Program-made: the position numbers and the translations under genes
Shown: positions 16,508 through 25,458 of the stretch, in pieces
Position numbering within the stretch: position 1 is the first letter of the stretch
Layout: each line of letters opens with the position of its first letter
DNA from: Bacteroidales bacterium UBA5326
Lineage (GTDB): Bacteria > Bacteroidota > Bacteroidia > Bacteroidales > UBA932
Assembly (NCBI GenBank): GCA_002408205.1
Contig: DHQY01000005.1
Location: forward strand, 30,917 to 94,916
Direction: 5' to 3'
Length of the DNA: 64,000 nt
The notes under the pieces: model-generated
What the model saw: the letters and a program-made list of their open reading frames with translations, nothing else
Database searches by the model: none
What the model was told of the DNA's origin: nothing

Positions 16508-17317
16508 TTATTGTTTAACCCAGGCGAACAGTCGCAGCGGTGAACCGCTGCCGCCCCTGATCTTCATAGGTGCGGCAACAATATAGGCACCCTTTGCGGG
16601 CAGATGTTCCAAATGGGCAATGTTTTCATAGGCGGTAATATTGCTCCCGCATAAAAAGCGGTGTGTAAGAAAGTCTTTTGACTGACCAAAATCGATACTT
16701 GGCGTATCAATACCAACGGCTTTGATATGACGTTCATTGACCAGCCACTTGGCGGCTTCGGGTCCCAGGCCCGGGAAATGCAGTTCATCAACACCCTCTT
16801 TTCCCGATTTCTGAGTGCCGGTATATTTCAGATGGTCTTTCCAATAGGCTCCAAAACCGGTAAAGAGCAACACAATGGCCTGTTCCGGAATGGGCCCGTA
16901 TTTCTTTTCCCAATTCATAAAGTCCTGAATGCCTATTAGATAATCCCGGTCACGGGTTGCGGGATCGCTCACGTCAATAACAACACCTTCTCCGGTAAGT
17001 TCTTCTGCTGTTATCTGTTCAATTGACCGGCCCCCATGGGCAAAGTGAAGGGGTGCATCAAAATGGGTACCGCCGTGTTCTTCTGCAGAATACCTGAATG
17101 ACGAATAAAAATAACCGCTTGCGTTAATACCATAAGAAACTGTATCGTGTCTGAAAGTTTCGTTGGTAGGCCAGTATACCGTGTTTTCATCGAAATCCCA
17201 GGTCAAATCAAACCATCTGCCGCCGGCCAAAAGCGATGCAACGTCTTGCGATCCTCTGTTACAGGCGGTCAGGAGCATCGCCAGAAAAACAAAAAAAACA
17301 ATATAACGCATTTTCAT
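16508..17317 (-). CDS. Cyclase family hydrolase (kynurenine formamidase-like), lipoprotein
   Basis: 269 residues from ATG at 17317 (GTG at 17323 and ATG at 17311 are alternatives). The N-terminus has a lipobox LLTACN. EEHGGTHFDAPLHF is the HxGTHxDxPxH metal-binding motif of the cyclase/KynB family, and KAVGIDTPSIDFG follows. The family hydrolyses amides or lactones using Zn or Mn. An exported version suggests action on an extracytoplasmic substrate, which is unknown. First gene of its operon. A -7 box lies 17 bp upstream, divergent from the HAD gene. Confidence 0.87.
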   Translation of the reverse strand: MKMRYIVFFVFLAMLLTACNRGSQDVASLLAGGRWFDLTWDFDENTVYWPTNETFRHDTVSYGINASGYFYSSFRYSAEEHGGTHFDAPLHFAHGGRSIEQITAEELTGEGVVIDVSDPATRDRDYLIGIQDFMNWEKKYGPIPEQAIVLLFTGFGAYWKDHLKYTGTQKSGKEGVDELHFPGLGPEAAKWLVNERHIKAVGIDTPSIDFGQSKDFLTHRFLCGSNITAYENIAHLEHLPAKGAYIVAAPMKIRGGSGSPLRLFAWVKQ

Positions 17318-17334
17318 TTTCACTCAATTTGGTA

Positions 17335-17342
17335 CAAAGCTA
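17335..17342 (-). promoter_or_regulatory. -7 element for the cyclase operon
   Basis: TAGCTTTG on the minus strand (CAAAGCTA on plus), 17 bp before the ATG at 17317. It faces away from the TACTTTTG of the HAD gene. Confidence 0.55.
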
Positions 17343-17369
17343 AAAATTTATTATTGAATTGATTTTGTT

Positions 17370-17377
17370 TACTTTTG
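17370..17377 (+). promoter_or_regulatory. -7 element for the HAD hydrolase gene
   Basis: TACTTTTG matches TAnnTTTG exactly and ends only 3 bp before the ATG at 17381, so a leaderless or nearly leaderless mRNA is expected. Confidence 0.6.
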
Positions 17378-17380
17378 CGT

Positions 17381-18004
17381 ATGCAAAAAGTTTTAGTAAA
17401 AAATCTGATTTTTGATTTTGGAGGAGTGATCGTTGATATAGAGCGCGACAGGTCCGTAAACGCTTTCCTGGAACTGGGATTGAAAGAGGCGGAAAATTAT
17501 CTCGATCCCTATCATCAGAATGGTTTTTTCCTTGAATTGGAGGAAGGCCGTATTGACGCGGACCGGTTTTGTGAGCTCCTTGGAGCCCTGTGCGGCAGGT
17601 GCGTATCTTTTAATCAGGCGAAAGCAGCGTGGATGGCTTTTATTACGGATGTGCCGGAATACAGGCTTGAATACCTGGAATCATTAGCTGACAAATATAA
17701 ATTGTTTTTGCTGAGCAATACAAACCCTTTCATTATGGACTGGGCCCGAAGTCCCCATTTTTCGCGCAAAGGAAAAAGACTTGATGAGTATTTCAATAAA
17801 ATGTTCCTTTCCTACGAACTAAAATGTGTTAAGCCCGACACAGGTATATTCAAACATCTTATAGCGGCAGGGCCGGATCCCCGTGAGTCGGTATTCATTG
17901 ATGACGGACCGGCTAATATCCGTACGGCACAGGAACTGGGATTTATGACCTTATTGACCGAAAACGGTAAAGACTGGCGAAATCAGCTTGGAGAACTTTT
18001 GTAA
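17381..18004 (+). CDS. HAD-superfamily hydrolase (subfamily IA)
   Basis: 207 residues. NLIFDFGGVIVDIE holds the nucleophile Asp, with Gly-Gly in place of DxD as in many HAD-IA members. LLSNTNPF is motif II, KCVKPDTGIF motif III and VFIDDGPANI motif IV. The cap is the helical insert after motif I. It is a probable sugar-phosphate or nucleotide phosphatase; substrate not predictable. ATG at 17381 follows the -7 box closely. A TTG two codons earlier would lie inside the promoter. Confidence 0.88.
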   Translation: MQKVLVKNLIFDFGGVIVDIERDRSVNAFLELGLKEAENYLDPYHQNGFFLELEEGRIDADRFCELLGALCGRCVSFNQAKAAWMAFITDVPEYRLEYLESLADKYKLFLLSNTNPFIMDWARSPHFSRKGKRLDEYFNKMFLSYELKCVKPDTGIFKHLIAAGPDPRESVFIDDGPANIRTAQELGFMTLLTENGKDWRNQLGELL

Positions 18005-18009
18005 CTTTG
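18002..18009 (+). promoter_or_regulatory. -7 element overlapping the HAD stop codon
   Basis: TAACTTTG, whose TAA is the stop codon of the preceding gene, ends 4 bp before the ATG at 18014. Confidence 0.45.
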
Positions 18010-18013
18010 CCGC

Positions 18014-18379
18014 ATGAAAAAATGGGTCGTATTGTGTTTCCTATGCCTGTTCCTCGGTCTTGGACTTTCGCTCCGGCCCGGTGAGGAACACGAACCGGCC
18101 GCGTCTCCCGGCCCGGTGTCTCAGATAAATGAAGCAGGAAATCTCTACAGGGTAAGTGAGATCTTCCAGTACAATCATCCCGAGATTCCTGCCGAACAGC
18201 AATTCAGCCCTGTGGTCCCTTTTCAGACAGTTGCTTACAGATCACATGCTTCGGGTGCCGGCCTTCGCAATCAACCCGATCAGACCGTATTGCGCAGGTA
18301 TCCGGTTACTACCCGCCGGCTGCCTGTATCTATACAAAACGAATATTACGTGTTTACTCTCAAACATATCATTATTTAG
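18014..18379 (+). CDS. Small secreted protein of unknown function
   Basis: 121 residues with an N-terminal signal peptide (WVVLCFLCLFLGLGLSL). The remainder is rich in Pro, Gln, Arg and Tyr, with no recognised domain. Its own -7 box (TAACTTTG) lies 4 bp before the ATG. Not recognised as a family. Expression is plausible from the promoter and signal. Confidence 0.5.
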   Translation: MKKWVVLCFLCLFLGLGLSLRPGEEHEPAASPGPVSQINEAGNLYRVSEIFQYNHPEIPAEQQFSPVVPFQTVAYRSHASGAGLRNQPDQTVLRRYPVTTRRLPVSIQNEYYVFTLKHIII

Positions 18380-18435
18380 GAATTGGAACATAAACCGCTA
18401 AAGTTTTTATTTCCAATACTAATTAATGATTAAAT

Positions 18436-18891
18436 ATGAATGATACCTCATTGATAGACGATGTCATTGTGGACAATGACGTTGTCGTAAAAAAAAGAAA
18501 AATCCCGTTTATTTTTATTATCGTATTGATTATTGGAATAGCAGTTATGCTTATTCCCGGTCTCGGTTTTGGACTTGATCTGTGCGCATTTTTGGCAGCC
18601 CTCACGGGTCTGATAGGCCTGTTGATCCCTCAGAAAAAATGTGTCTATGTCCCAACCGGCGAACGACTAAAAAAACAGGAATACTGGCTCGATCCCAACG
18701 ACAAGGCACAGGCTTGTGCGAATATGGAAAAAGGAGAAATTGATAAGATCATTGCCAGGGCAAAGGATAGTAACTCATCTTTGAAGCTGATTGTTTATAC
18801 CACAAAGACAAAATCCTGTACTATGGCTCAAATCCAGAGTTTTGTACCGTATCAGTTTGTTGCGGTGACCAATATTGTAAAACTATCTTAA
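18436..18891 (+). CDS. Two-helix inner-membrane protein of unknown function
   Basis: 151 residues. After an acidic N-terminus, KKRKIPF leads into two adjacent membrane helices (IFIIVLIIGIAVMLI and LCAFLAALTGLIGLLI, about residues 24-66). A soluble C-terminal domain of about 85 residues has two Cys pairs. No family recognised. Its 3' end overlaps the convergent lipase-like gene by 9 bp. Confidence 0.65.
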   Translation: MNDTSLIDDVIVDNDVVVKKRKIPFIFIIVLIIGIAVMLIPGLGFGLDLCAFLAALTGLIGLLIPQKKCVYVPTGERLKKQEYWLDPNDKAQACANMEKGEIDKIIARAKDSNSSLKLIVYTTKTKSCTMAQIQSFVPYQFVAVTNIVKLS

Positions 18892-20085
18892 TATAAGATA
18901 CAGGTAAAGACTGATGAACATCTGTGCCGCATAGCCTACGTGGCCGCCGGTCCCGGAAAAAAAGGATATGGTAGCGCCCCGCTTTGTAAACTCCTCATAA
19001 GCATACAGGGCGCATTCAAACGGCACAGATTCATCGTCTTCTGCATGATACAGGTATATTTCTTTTTCGGGTGTCCAGCCGTCTACGTGCGAGAGTTCCT
19101 TCAGGACCCGGTAAACCTTATTGAATTCTTCGTTTTTTTCTGCTGTAAAGAAATCGGGATACATATAATTATGCAGGTCCGAACCTACCCGGTTCTGGAT
19201 AAACCATTGGTTGTGCTCGTCGGAACGGTCCAGCCATTCTTCATAATTAGCCAATAGATCACCTGTAAAGATTTTTGAAAAATCCAGGTTCAGTTTGTGG
19301 TATTTATTAATGGAGTAAATGAGTGTGGGAATTAAGCAATAGGAGCTTTTTCCGGTACGTGTAAAAGCGTCAAAAGCGGCTGCCGGTTCGTAGCACCCGC
19401 ATCCGATCCCTATCTTGTCTATCTTTACATCTTCTCCGTGTTCCTGGTAATACCTGACCATAGCCATAGCCATGGACCCGCCCAGTGAATAGCCGGCAAT
19501 ATTTGTTTTTTCAGGTAATTCATAGCCGATTGTCCTAAGGAATTCGCGGCTGGCCTGACGCATATCGTAGGCCACGCGGCCTGTAATTTCCGGTTCAAGG
19601 AACGGATGGTATATGTCCTGACTTACGCCGTAACCAATAAAATCGGGTATAATGGTAATATATCCGAAACAGGATTGCATGGCCTCGGTCGAAGGAATCC
19701 GCCCCGATGCTCCCGAGGTTTTCTGAATGAAAGCAATGGGCGCAACCTCCACAACACCCCGTATATGCGTATCGTTAGGAAAATAAACGGTGCCCGAGGC
19801 AACTATCGGGTTGCCGTAATAATCGACAGTCCGATAAGTAATCACATAGGCCGAGACGGTGATGTCCTTAAGTAGTAACGAGGCCAGCGGCTCTACAAAA
19901 GACAGTTTTTCGCTGTTGGTGACGCCTTCTCCGAATGACGCAAAGAAATCGTCAAACCGTGCAGTGGCGGTATGAATAACCTCAATAAAATATTGAGGGG
20001 GATCAACCGGGGCGTCTGCCTTGCTGCAACCCGACCATCCCCAGACAGCTGTTATCGTTACGAGTAATAAACCTGCTTTTTTCAT
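18883..20085 (-). CDS. Lipase-like alpha/beta-hydrolase lipoprotein
   Basis: 400 residues. A lipobox (GWSGCS, Cys 20) anchors it to the membrane. NIAGYSLGGSMAMAMVRYY is the GxSxG nucleophile elbow, HAEDDESVPFECA the acid region and GTGGHVGYA the His region. The long N-terminal part with VASGTVYFPN and GVVEVAPIAF resembles secretory lipases (LIP family) and related esterases. It probably hydrolyses lipid or acyl esters at the cell surface. It lies 15 bp downstream of the M28 peptidase gene, so the two likely form an operon. Confidence 0.82.
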   Translation of the reverse strand: MKKAGLLLVTITAVWGWSGCSKADAPVDPPQYFIEVIHTATARFDDFFASFGEGVTNSEKLSFVEPLASLLLKDITVSAYVITYRTVDYYGNPIVASGTVYFPNDTHIRGVVEVAPIAFIQKTSGASGRIPSTEAMQSCFGYITIIPDFIGYGVSQDIYHPFLEPEITGRVAYDMRQASREFLRTIGYELPEKTNIAGYSLGGSMAMAMVRYYQEHGEDVKIDKIGIGCGCYEPAAAFDAFTRTGKSSYCLIPTLIYSINKYHKLNLDFSKIFTGDLLANYEEWLDRSDEHNQWFIQNRVGSDLHNYMYPDFFTAEKNEEFNKVYRVLKELSHVDGWTPEKEIYLYHAEDDESVPFECALYAYEEFTKRGATISFFSGTGGHVGYAAQMFISLYLYLILR

Positions 20086-20100
20086 GACCGGGAGGTAGAA

Positions 20101-21375
20101 TCAGAAAGAAGATATAAAATGGGTTAATAAATGAAAAAGCTTTTCATAATTGACGGCGAAGGCGTGTTCCGCATCGTCCAAAGGTGTATGATATACATCA
20201 AAAGCCCGGCCGTCAACCATAATATAAAGGGCGGGTACCTGCCGGACCGCAAAGGGATAATGATCGCTGTCGTTAGAAAGAGGTTCCTGGGTGAGGGTTT
20301 TGAAAAAACCATGTTGACTGTTAATGGCCTTCAACCATTCAAGCGTCTTCCGCCCTTCGGGACCGGTTTCCAAGAAAAGGCGGTCACCGTTGTCTGCCAA
20401 CATATCCAGATCTATAACCTGAATGGTCCGGGAGAGAGGAATAACAGGATTTTCAACGTAATATTCAGATCCCAGGAGATTGTTTTCCTCGGCGGCCGAG
20501 GCGATGAACAATAAGGTATGTTTTGGTTTGTTCTCCGGGAGGGCATAGTAATGGGCCAGAGTAAGCATCATGGCCACGCCCGAGGCATTGTCATTGGCTC
20601 CGGGATACCACACCTCTTTTCCCAGGTGACCCAGGTGGTCGTAATGAGCAATGATAATAAGGCAACTGTCACCCCGGATTCCTTCTATTTGTCCAATTAC
20701 GTTGGCAGAAGTGTATTCTTTTATCATACGGCTGTCTATCCGCAGAGTAATTTGCCGTGCATCCCCGGGAAAATCAGGCCCGGTCCACAGGACCGGAACG
20801 GGTTGAAGTTGTCCGCTCCTGGATTTAAAAAAGGTTGGCTTTTTCTTGTGAGTCATTATGATTCCGGCAACAGGCATCCGGTATAATTCAACAGGTGCAA
20901 TACCGTAATATCTGTTTATCAGGTCAAAGTCCACTACAATAAAAGTACGGCTGTATTTCCCGCTTTGCAGTAAGGGCAGGAGACTTTCCGGCTTGTGGGA
21001 TTCCACGGGAATGTACGCCAGGGGCCAGGAACCATTTATTGAAGGAGAAAATTCCCTTACCGTAAAATCTTGTCCCGGCACGAGATCCCTTCCGTTTACG
21101 GACAGTTCAATCTTTTTGTGGAAAACGTTTACCGGGTATGTGAAATGCTGAAGATATCCATGGGCAAGACCCGGCTTCAGCTCCGGTATCGTCTGGTATT
21201 GTTTAACTATATAAGCCGCAGCTTTCCTGTCTCCTTTCCCGTAATCGGAACGTCCTTCGTATTTCTTTGAAGATAATTCGGTTATTACATCCAGAAAATA
21301 CTTCTTATCCTGTGCCTGTGACACTGCCCACGTACAGAGAAGCAGTGCGGCTGACAAAATAATATTTCGTCTCAT
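20101..21375 (-). CDS. Secreted M28 family metallopeptidase
   Basis: 424 residues from ATG at 21375, where a signal peptide begins (MRRNIILSAALLLCTWAVSQA). Longer frames upstream run into the divergent gene and are rejected. The zinc ligands are visible in order: AHYDHLGH, GANDNASGVA, SAAEENNLLGSE, DLDMLADNG and a late HTPLDD. This is an aminopeptidase-like domain as in M28. It probably trims peptides outside the cytoplasm. Its promoter forms a palindrome with that of the divergent HAD gene. Confidence 0.9.
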   Translation of the reverse strand: MRRNIILSAALLLCTWAVSQAQDKKYFLDVITELSSKKYEGRSDYGKGDRKAAAYIVKQYQTIPELKPGLAHGYLQHFTYPVNVFHKKIELSVNGRDLVPGQDFTVREFSPSINGSWPLAYIPVESHKPESLLPLLQSGKYSRTFIVVDFDLINRYYGIAPVELYRMPVAGIIMTHKKKPTFFKSRSGQLQPVPVLWTGPDFPGDARQITLRIDSRMIKEYTSANVIGQIEGIRGDSCLIIIAHYDHLGHLGKEVWYPGANDNASGVAMMLTLAHYYALPENKPKHTLLFIASAAEENNLLGSEYYVENPVIPLSRTIQVIDLDMLADNGDRLFLETGPEGRKTLEWLKAINSQHGFFKTLTQEPLSNDSDHYPFAVRQVPALYIMVDGRAFDVYHTPLDDAEHAFAVNYEKLFHLLTHFISSF

Positions 21376-21381
21376 AATATA

Positions 21382-21398
21382 CAAAGATACTATCTTTG
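21382..21398. promoter_or_regulatory. Palindromic divergent -7 elements
   Basis: CAAAGATA-C-TATCTTTG is a perfect 17 bp palindrome. The right half is a TAnnTTTG box 4 bp before the plus-strand ATG at 21403. The left half, read on minus, is the same box 6 bp before the ATG at 21375. The whole intergenic space is 27 bp. Confidence 0.65.
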
Positions 21399-21402
21399 CG
21401 CA

Positions 21403-22200
21403 ATGATTGAAGCCATTTTCTTTGATATAGACGGCACGCTGGTAAGTTTTACTACACACAGGGTCCCCGCATCGGCTGCAACGGCCATAAAAGCCTGTCA
21501 GGCAAGAGGAATAAAAGTTTTCATTTGCACCGGAAGACCCGGTGTGCTGGTTCAGGATTTTACGCTTCCCCAATATGGCGGTCTGGTTTTTGACGGCATA
21601 GTGGCACAGAACGGGGCGTATTGCGCTGCCGGGAACGGAGAGGTGTTCTTTAAAAACTCAATAGACAGGCGGGATATAGCTGCGCTTATTAAGTTCCTTG
21701 CAAACAATGAACCTTTTCCCGTGTCTGTGATGACAGAAAACGCTGTATATATTAATTATTTGGACGAAAGAGTATTGGCTTTGGCCCAAACCCTCGGCGT
21801 GGCTGTCCCGCGGGTTTTCCCCCTGGAGCAAATTGATCGGGAAGTAATGCAGGTGAATATTTACGGAGGTCTTGATCTGGAAGAAAAAGTTATGCGGGAA
21901 GTATTCAGAAGTTGTGATTCCAGCAGATGGCATCCTCATTTTGCCGATGTTACGCCCAGGGGAAACGACAAGGCCACTGGCATTGACAAAATGCTTTCCT
22001 ATTACGGAATAGATCTCTCGGCCACTATGGCCTTTGGCGACGGAGCAAATGACATTCCCATGCTCCGGCATGTTCATAGCGGAGTAGCTATGGGGAACTC
22101 GGACGATCTGAACGTGTTTCGGGCGGCTAAATATATTGCTCCTCATATAGATGAAGACGGAATCGCGCGGTTTTTAGATTCCTTTTTTCTACATTTGTAA
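21403..22200 (+). CDS. Cof-type HAD phosphatase
   Basis: 265 residues. AIFFDIDGTLVSF is motif I with both Asp residues. ICTGRPG is motif II, RGNDKATGIDKML carries the motif III Lys, and FGDGANDIPMLRHV is motif IV. This is the Cof/IIB subfamily with a C2 cap, acting on sugar or cofactor phosphates. It ends 2 bp before the GH26 gene. Confidence 0.9.
   Translation: MIEAIFFDIDGTLVSFTTHRVPASAATAIKACQARGIKVFICTGRPGVLVQDFTLPQYGGLVFDGIVAQNGAYCAAGNGEVFFKNSIDRRDIAALIKFLANNEPFPVSVMTENAVYINYLDERVLALAQTLGVAVPRVFPLEQIDREVMQVNIYGGLDLEEKVMREVFRSCDSSRWHPHFADVTPRGNDKATGIDKMLSYYGIDLSATMAFGDGANDIPMLRHVHSGVAMGNSDDLNVFRAAKYIAPHIDEDGIARFLDSFFLHL
22190..22197 (+). promoter_or_regulatory. -7 element inside the HAD gene end
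   Basis: TACATTTG overlaps the last codons of the Cof-type HAD gene and ends 5 bp before the GH26 ATG at 22203, giving GH26 a possible promoter of its own. Confidence 0.4.
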
Positions 22201-22202
22201 AT

Positions 22203-23273
22203 ATGAAACGTTTAGCCATCATTGTGCTGGCAATCGCAGCGGTTGCCTGTGCTAAAGAAAATGTCCGGACAAAATCGCCGGAGGCTCTCGATGTATTGGA
22301 CCGTTTACAGGCAGCTGCAGGTAGCGGTCAATTCTTTTTTGGGCAGGAAGATTTTCCGTTTTACGGGTTTTCCTGGGAGTATGAACTGGGCAGAGGCGAT
22401 GTTAAGGAAGTTTGCGGAAGTCATCCGGCCGTGCTGGGCTGCGATTTGGGGCACATTGAGCTGGGCGCGGAAGAAAACCTCGACGGGGTTCCTTTTGAGG
22501 TAATGCGTAAGGCCATAATAGATCATTACGCAGAAGGAGGCCTGGTTACCCTTAGCTGGCATGCCCGTAATCCGCTAACCGGGGGCAATGCATGGGATGT
22601 GTCGGATAATACCGTGGTGGCCTCTGTTCTGGAGAACGGCTCCAATCACGAGCTTTTCCTGGGCTGGCTGGATAAAGTCGCAACTTTTATCCAATCTCTG
22701 ACTACGGCGGAAGGATCTAAAGTCCCGGTTATTTTCCGGCCATGGCACGAACACACCGGCTCGTGGTTCTGGTGGGGCAGGAACATTTGTACGGCAGACC
22801 AATACAAAGCTTTATGGAAAATGACCATGGAGTATATGTGGGGAAGGGGTCTGGATAACCTCATCACGGCCTATTCTCCCAATTACGGCGGTATGACGGA
22901 AGAAATCTATATGGAACGTTATCCGGGCGACGAGTACGTAGATGTTTTCGGCTATGACGCCTATGGTGACGGGCCCGAATTTATCACTACCCTTCGCAAC
23001 GAAATGACAATGGTAGCCGGGGTGGCCAAAAAACACAGGAAACTTATGGCTCTTACCGAATGCGGAATGGGGGGACTGGGTAATCCTCAATGGTTTACCG
23101 GAGTACTGTTGCCCGTTTTGGACGGTTTTCCCGCTACGTATGCTTTAGTATGGAGAAACGCCCCCGACTACCTGATGCCTATGCATATTTTTGCTCCCTA
23201 TCCGGGACATCCTGCCCAGGAAGATTTTATGGCGTTTTACTCAGATGGGCGCACACTCTTTCTTAACAATTAG
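22203..23273 (+). CDS. GH26 beta-mannanase, lipoprotein
   Basis: 356 residues with a lipobox near residue 16 (AAVAC). The GH26 acid/base Glu183 is in FRPWHEHTGSWFWWG and the nucleophile Glu286 in LTECGMGG. SWHARNPLTGG is another family hallmark. It should cleave internal beta-1,4-mannosidic bonds of mannan or mannosylated glycans at the cell surface. The next gene (DUF5020) is 24 bp downstream. No other mannan enzyme, epimerase or transporter is adjacent. Confidence 0.92.
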   Translation: MKRLAIIVLAIAAVACAKENVRTKSPEALDVLDRLQAAAGSGQFFFGQEDFPFYGFSWEYELGRGDVKEVCGSHPAVLGCDLGHIELGAEENLDGVPFEVMRKAIIDHYAEGGLVTLSWHARNPLTGGNAWDVSDNTVVASVLENGSNHELFLGWLDKVATFIQSLTTAEGSKVPVIFRPWHEHTGSWFWWGRNICTADQYKALWKMTMEYMWGRGLDNLITAYSPNYGGMTEEIYMERYPGDEYVDVFGYDAYGDGPEFITTLRNEMTMVAGVAKKHRKLMALTECGMGGLGNPQWFTGVLLPVLDGFPATYALVWRNAPDYLMPMHIFAPYPGHPAQEDFMAFYSDGRTLFLNN

Positions 23274-23297
23274 CGCCTTCTTAACGATTAACGAAAT

Positions 23298-24008
23298 ATG
23301 AAAAAAACTATTATTGTGGCGCTGCTGCTTCTTGGTGCAGTTACGTCCCATATGGCTTATGCCCAGAATTTACAGTTACATTATAAAACTGCAAAATGGC
23401 TGTATCCCAAGGAATGGGCCAATGATGCCATGCTTATGAGTACTGTGGAGATGTTTAAGGCCGATCCCTGGGGTGACACTTTCTTTTTTGTAGATATGAC
23501 CTACACAAAGGAAGGCTTGAACTATGCCTACTGGGAAATCGCCAGGAATCTCAAATTCTGGGAGGCTCCTTTTGCCGTCCACCTGGAATACAACGGCGGT
23601 CTGCAGGGCCCGTTCCTGTTTAATCATGCTTACCTTGCCGGAGGAACTTATGCTCTTCACAGTAAAGATTTTTCCAAAACTTTCTCGGTGAGCCTTATGT
23701 ATAAATACATTCAGGGGATCGAGAAAGTGTCCAATTACCAGATTACCGCTATCTGGGGCATAAACTTTGCCGGCGGAAAGTGCAGCTTTTCGGGATTTAT
23801 TGATTGGTGGAGACAGGAAAACCCGGCCTTCCAGTCGCGGTTCGTGCTCCTGTCACAACCTCAATTCTGGCTTAACCTGAACGCATTCGACGGAATAAAC
23901 GATAAATTCAAACTAAGTGTGGGAACCGAGGTGGAATTCAGCAACAACCTTACTAAAGCCGGATTCTATGTGGTTCCCACACTGGCATTGAAATGGACGT
24001 TCGATTGA
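23298..24008 (+). CDS. DUF5020 outer-membrane protein
   Basis: 236 residues with a signal peptide ending AYAQN. The body alternates aromatic and polar residues in amphipathic strands (FAVHLEYNGG, FSVSLMYKYIQG, FYVVPTLALKWTF), as in the DUF5020/Tsx-like 12-strand channels that pass small solutes. It follows the GH26 gene in the same direction and could admit released sugars. It ends 7 bp from the convergent M24 peptidase gene. Confidence 0.82.
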   Translation: MKKTIIVALLLLGAVTSHMAYAQNLQLHYKTAKWLYPKEWANDAMLMSTVEMFKADPWGDTFFFVDMTYTKEGLNYAYWEIARNLKFWEAPFAVHLEYNGGLQGPFLFNHAYLAGGTYALHSKDFSKTFSVSLMYKYIQGIEKVSNYQITAIWGINFAGGKCSFSGFIDWWRQENPAFQSRFVLLSQPQFWLNLNAFDGINDKFKLSVGTEVEFSNNLTKAGFYVVPTLALKWTFD

Positions 24009-24015
24009 TCTCCTC

Positions 24016-25407
24016 CTAGCGATTCATTACAGATTCAATCTCTTCTACGGTCACCGGAAGGCGTTTACTGCCCAACAGACGGTGTCCTTTTGGAGTAATA
24101 AGAACGTCATCTTCTATGCGGATCCCTCCAAAATTATAATGAGGAACGCATTTGTCAAAATTAATAAAAGCGGCGTTATGCCCTTCTTTCTTCCACATCT
24201 CAAGCAGGGTGGGGATAAAATAGAATCCCGGTTCGACAGTCATTACATTTCCTGCCTGAAGAGCCCGTGCCATACGCAATGATTTAAGACCAAACTGGGT
24301 GCTGCGGGTAACCGTATGATCATAGCCTACGAAAATTTCTCCCAGATCTTCCATGTCGTGTACGTCAAGACCCATATTGTGTCCCAGTCCAGCAGGCCAA
24401 AAAGCGGCATGGGCACCCGCTGCCACGGCTTCTGCGGTATCGCCCTTCATAAAGCCGAGGTCTTTAAGACCGTTGGTGAGAATATGGGCGGCTGCCAGGT
24501 GTACTTCTTTGAACGGCACGCCCGGAGCGCACATGCCTCTACAATGATTGTTGGCCGTAAGCACCAGATTGTACAGGTCTTTTTGCAGACCGGTGAATTT
24601 TCCCGAACAGGGTATGGTGCGTGTAAAATCACTGTCGTAATGACTGCTTATTTCTGCTCCGGCGTCCATCAGAAGTAATCGCCCTTCGGTGAGGATCTGG
24701 TGATGTGAATGACCGTGCATTACTTCTCCGTTCTGTGTCAGGATGGTAGGGAAAGCAGGCATATAACCTCCGCTCACGGCGACGCCTTCCATTACACCGG
24801 CAAGTTCCTGTTCCACCATGCCGGTTCTTGCCATGCTCATGACCGTGTAGTGCATGGCGTATCCCAAGTCACACGCTTTATCCAGTTCGGCAATTTCTTC
24901 CGGTTGCTTGATCATGCGCATGGAAACCACCGCACGGATAAGCGCTTCCGAGGCAGCAGATTTCTGATCTTTCGGGTGAATACCAAAGATGTCCATCAGT
25001 TCAATCATGTTGTCGCCACGGTACGGGGGCAGGAAGTGTACTTTTCTTCCGGCTTGCAGCGCTTTCTGAATGAACTCGCCAAGCTTCCCCCGGGACAGGG
25101 TATCTTTTACGCCCACCAGGGCGGCTTTTTCCTGCATTTTAGGCAGAGGGCCTGTCCAAACGATATCATCTATGCTCACATCATCGGCAAAAAGGATCTC
25201 GGCACCCGATTCAAAATCAATGACAGCCGCCAGATCCGGCTCGTCCAGGCCAAAATAATACAGGAAGGTGCTGTCCTGTCTGAAATGATAGGTGTTGTCT
25301 TTATAATTACAGGGAGCTTCGTGATTTCCCATAAAAAGGGCAATGCCTTTATCCAGCTTTGATTTCAGCTGCATCCGGCGGTTAATGTAGATTTCTTTTG
25401 AGAACAT
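24016..25407 (-). CDS. pepP: Xaa-Pro aminopeptidase (M24B)
   Basis: 463 residues from ATG at 25407. An N-terminal creatinase-like domain precedes the pita-bread fold. The metal ligands are seen in MDAGAEISSHYDSDFTRTI (two Asp), GLGHNMGLDVHD (His), MTVEPGFY (Glu) and GGIRIEDDVLI (Glu). It removes N-terminal residues before proline in the cytoplasm. Promoter TACCTTTG lies 18 bp upstream, divergent from ygiQ. Confidence 0.92.
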   Translation of the reverse strand: MFSKEIYINRRMQLKSKLDKGIALFMGNHEAPCNYKDNTYHFRQDSTFLYYFGLDEPDLAAVIDFESGAEILFADDVSIDDIVWTGPLPKMQEKAALVGVKDTLSRGKLGEFIQKALQAGRKVHFLPPYRGDNMIELMDIFGIHPKDQKSAASEALIRAVVSMRMIKQPEEIAELDKACDLGYAMHYTVMSMARTGMVEQELAGVMEGVAVSGGYMPAFPTILTQNGEVMHGHSHHQILTEGRLLLMDAGAEISSHYDSDFTRTIPCSGKFTGLQKDLYNLVLTANNHCRGMCAPGVPFKEVHLAAAHILTNGLKDLGFMKGDTAEAVAAGAHAAFWPAGLGHNMGLDVHDMEDLGEIFVGYDHTVTRSTQFGLKSLRMARALQAGNVMTVEPGFYFIPTLLEMWKKEGHNAAFINFDKCVPHYNFGGIRIEDDVLITPKGHRLLGSKRLPVTVEEIESVMNR

Positions 25408-25425
25408 AATAAATGAGATTTTTCT

Positions 25426-25454
25426 CAAAGGTACTAAAAAGTCACGTACCTTTG
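25426..25454. promoter_or_regulatory. Divergent promoters as an inverted repeat
   Basis: CAAAGGTAC (25426-25434), 11 bp, then GTACCTTTG (25446-25454). The right arm holds TACCTTTG ending 4 bp before ATG 25459. The left arm is the same -7 box on minus, 18 bp before ATG 25407. Confidence 0.6.
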
Positions 25455-25458
25455 CGCC

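Noticed and set aside
24709..25362. 217-codon plus-strand open frame antisense to pepP
   Set aside because: The M24 peptidase on the other strand has all metal ligands; this is a shadow.
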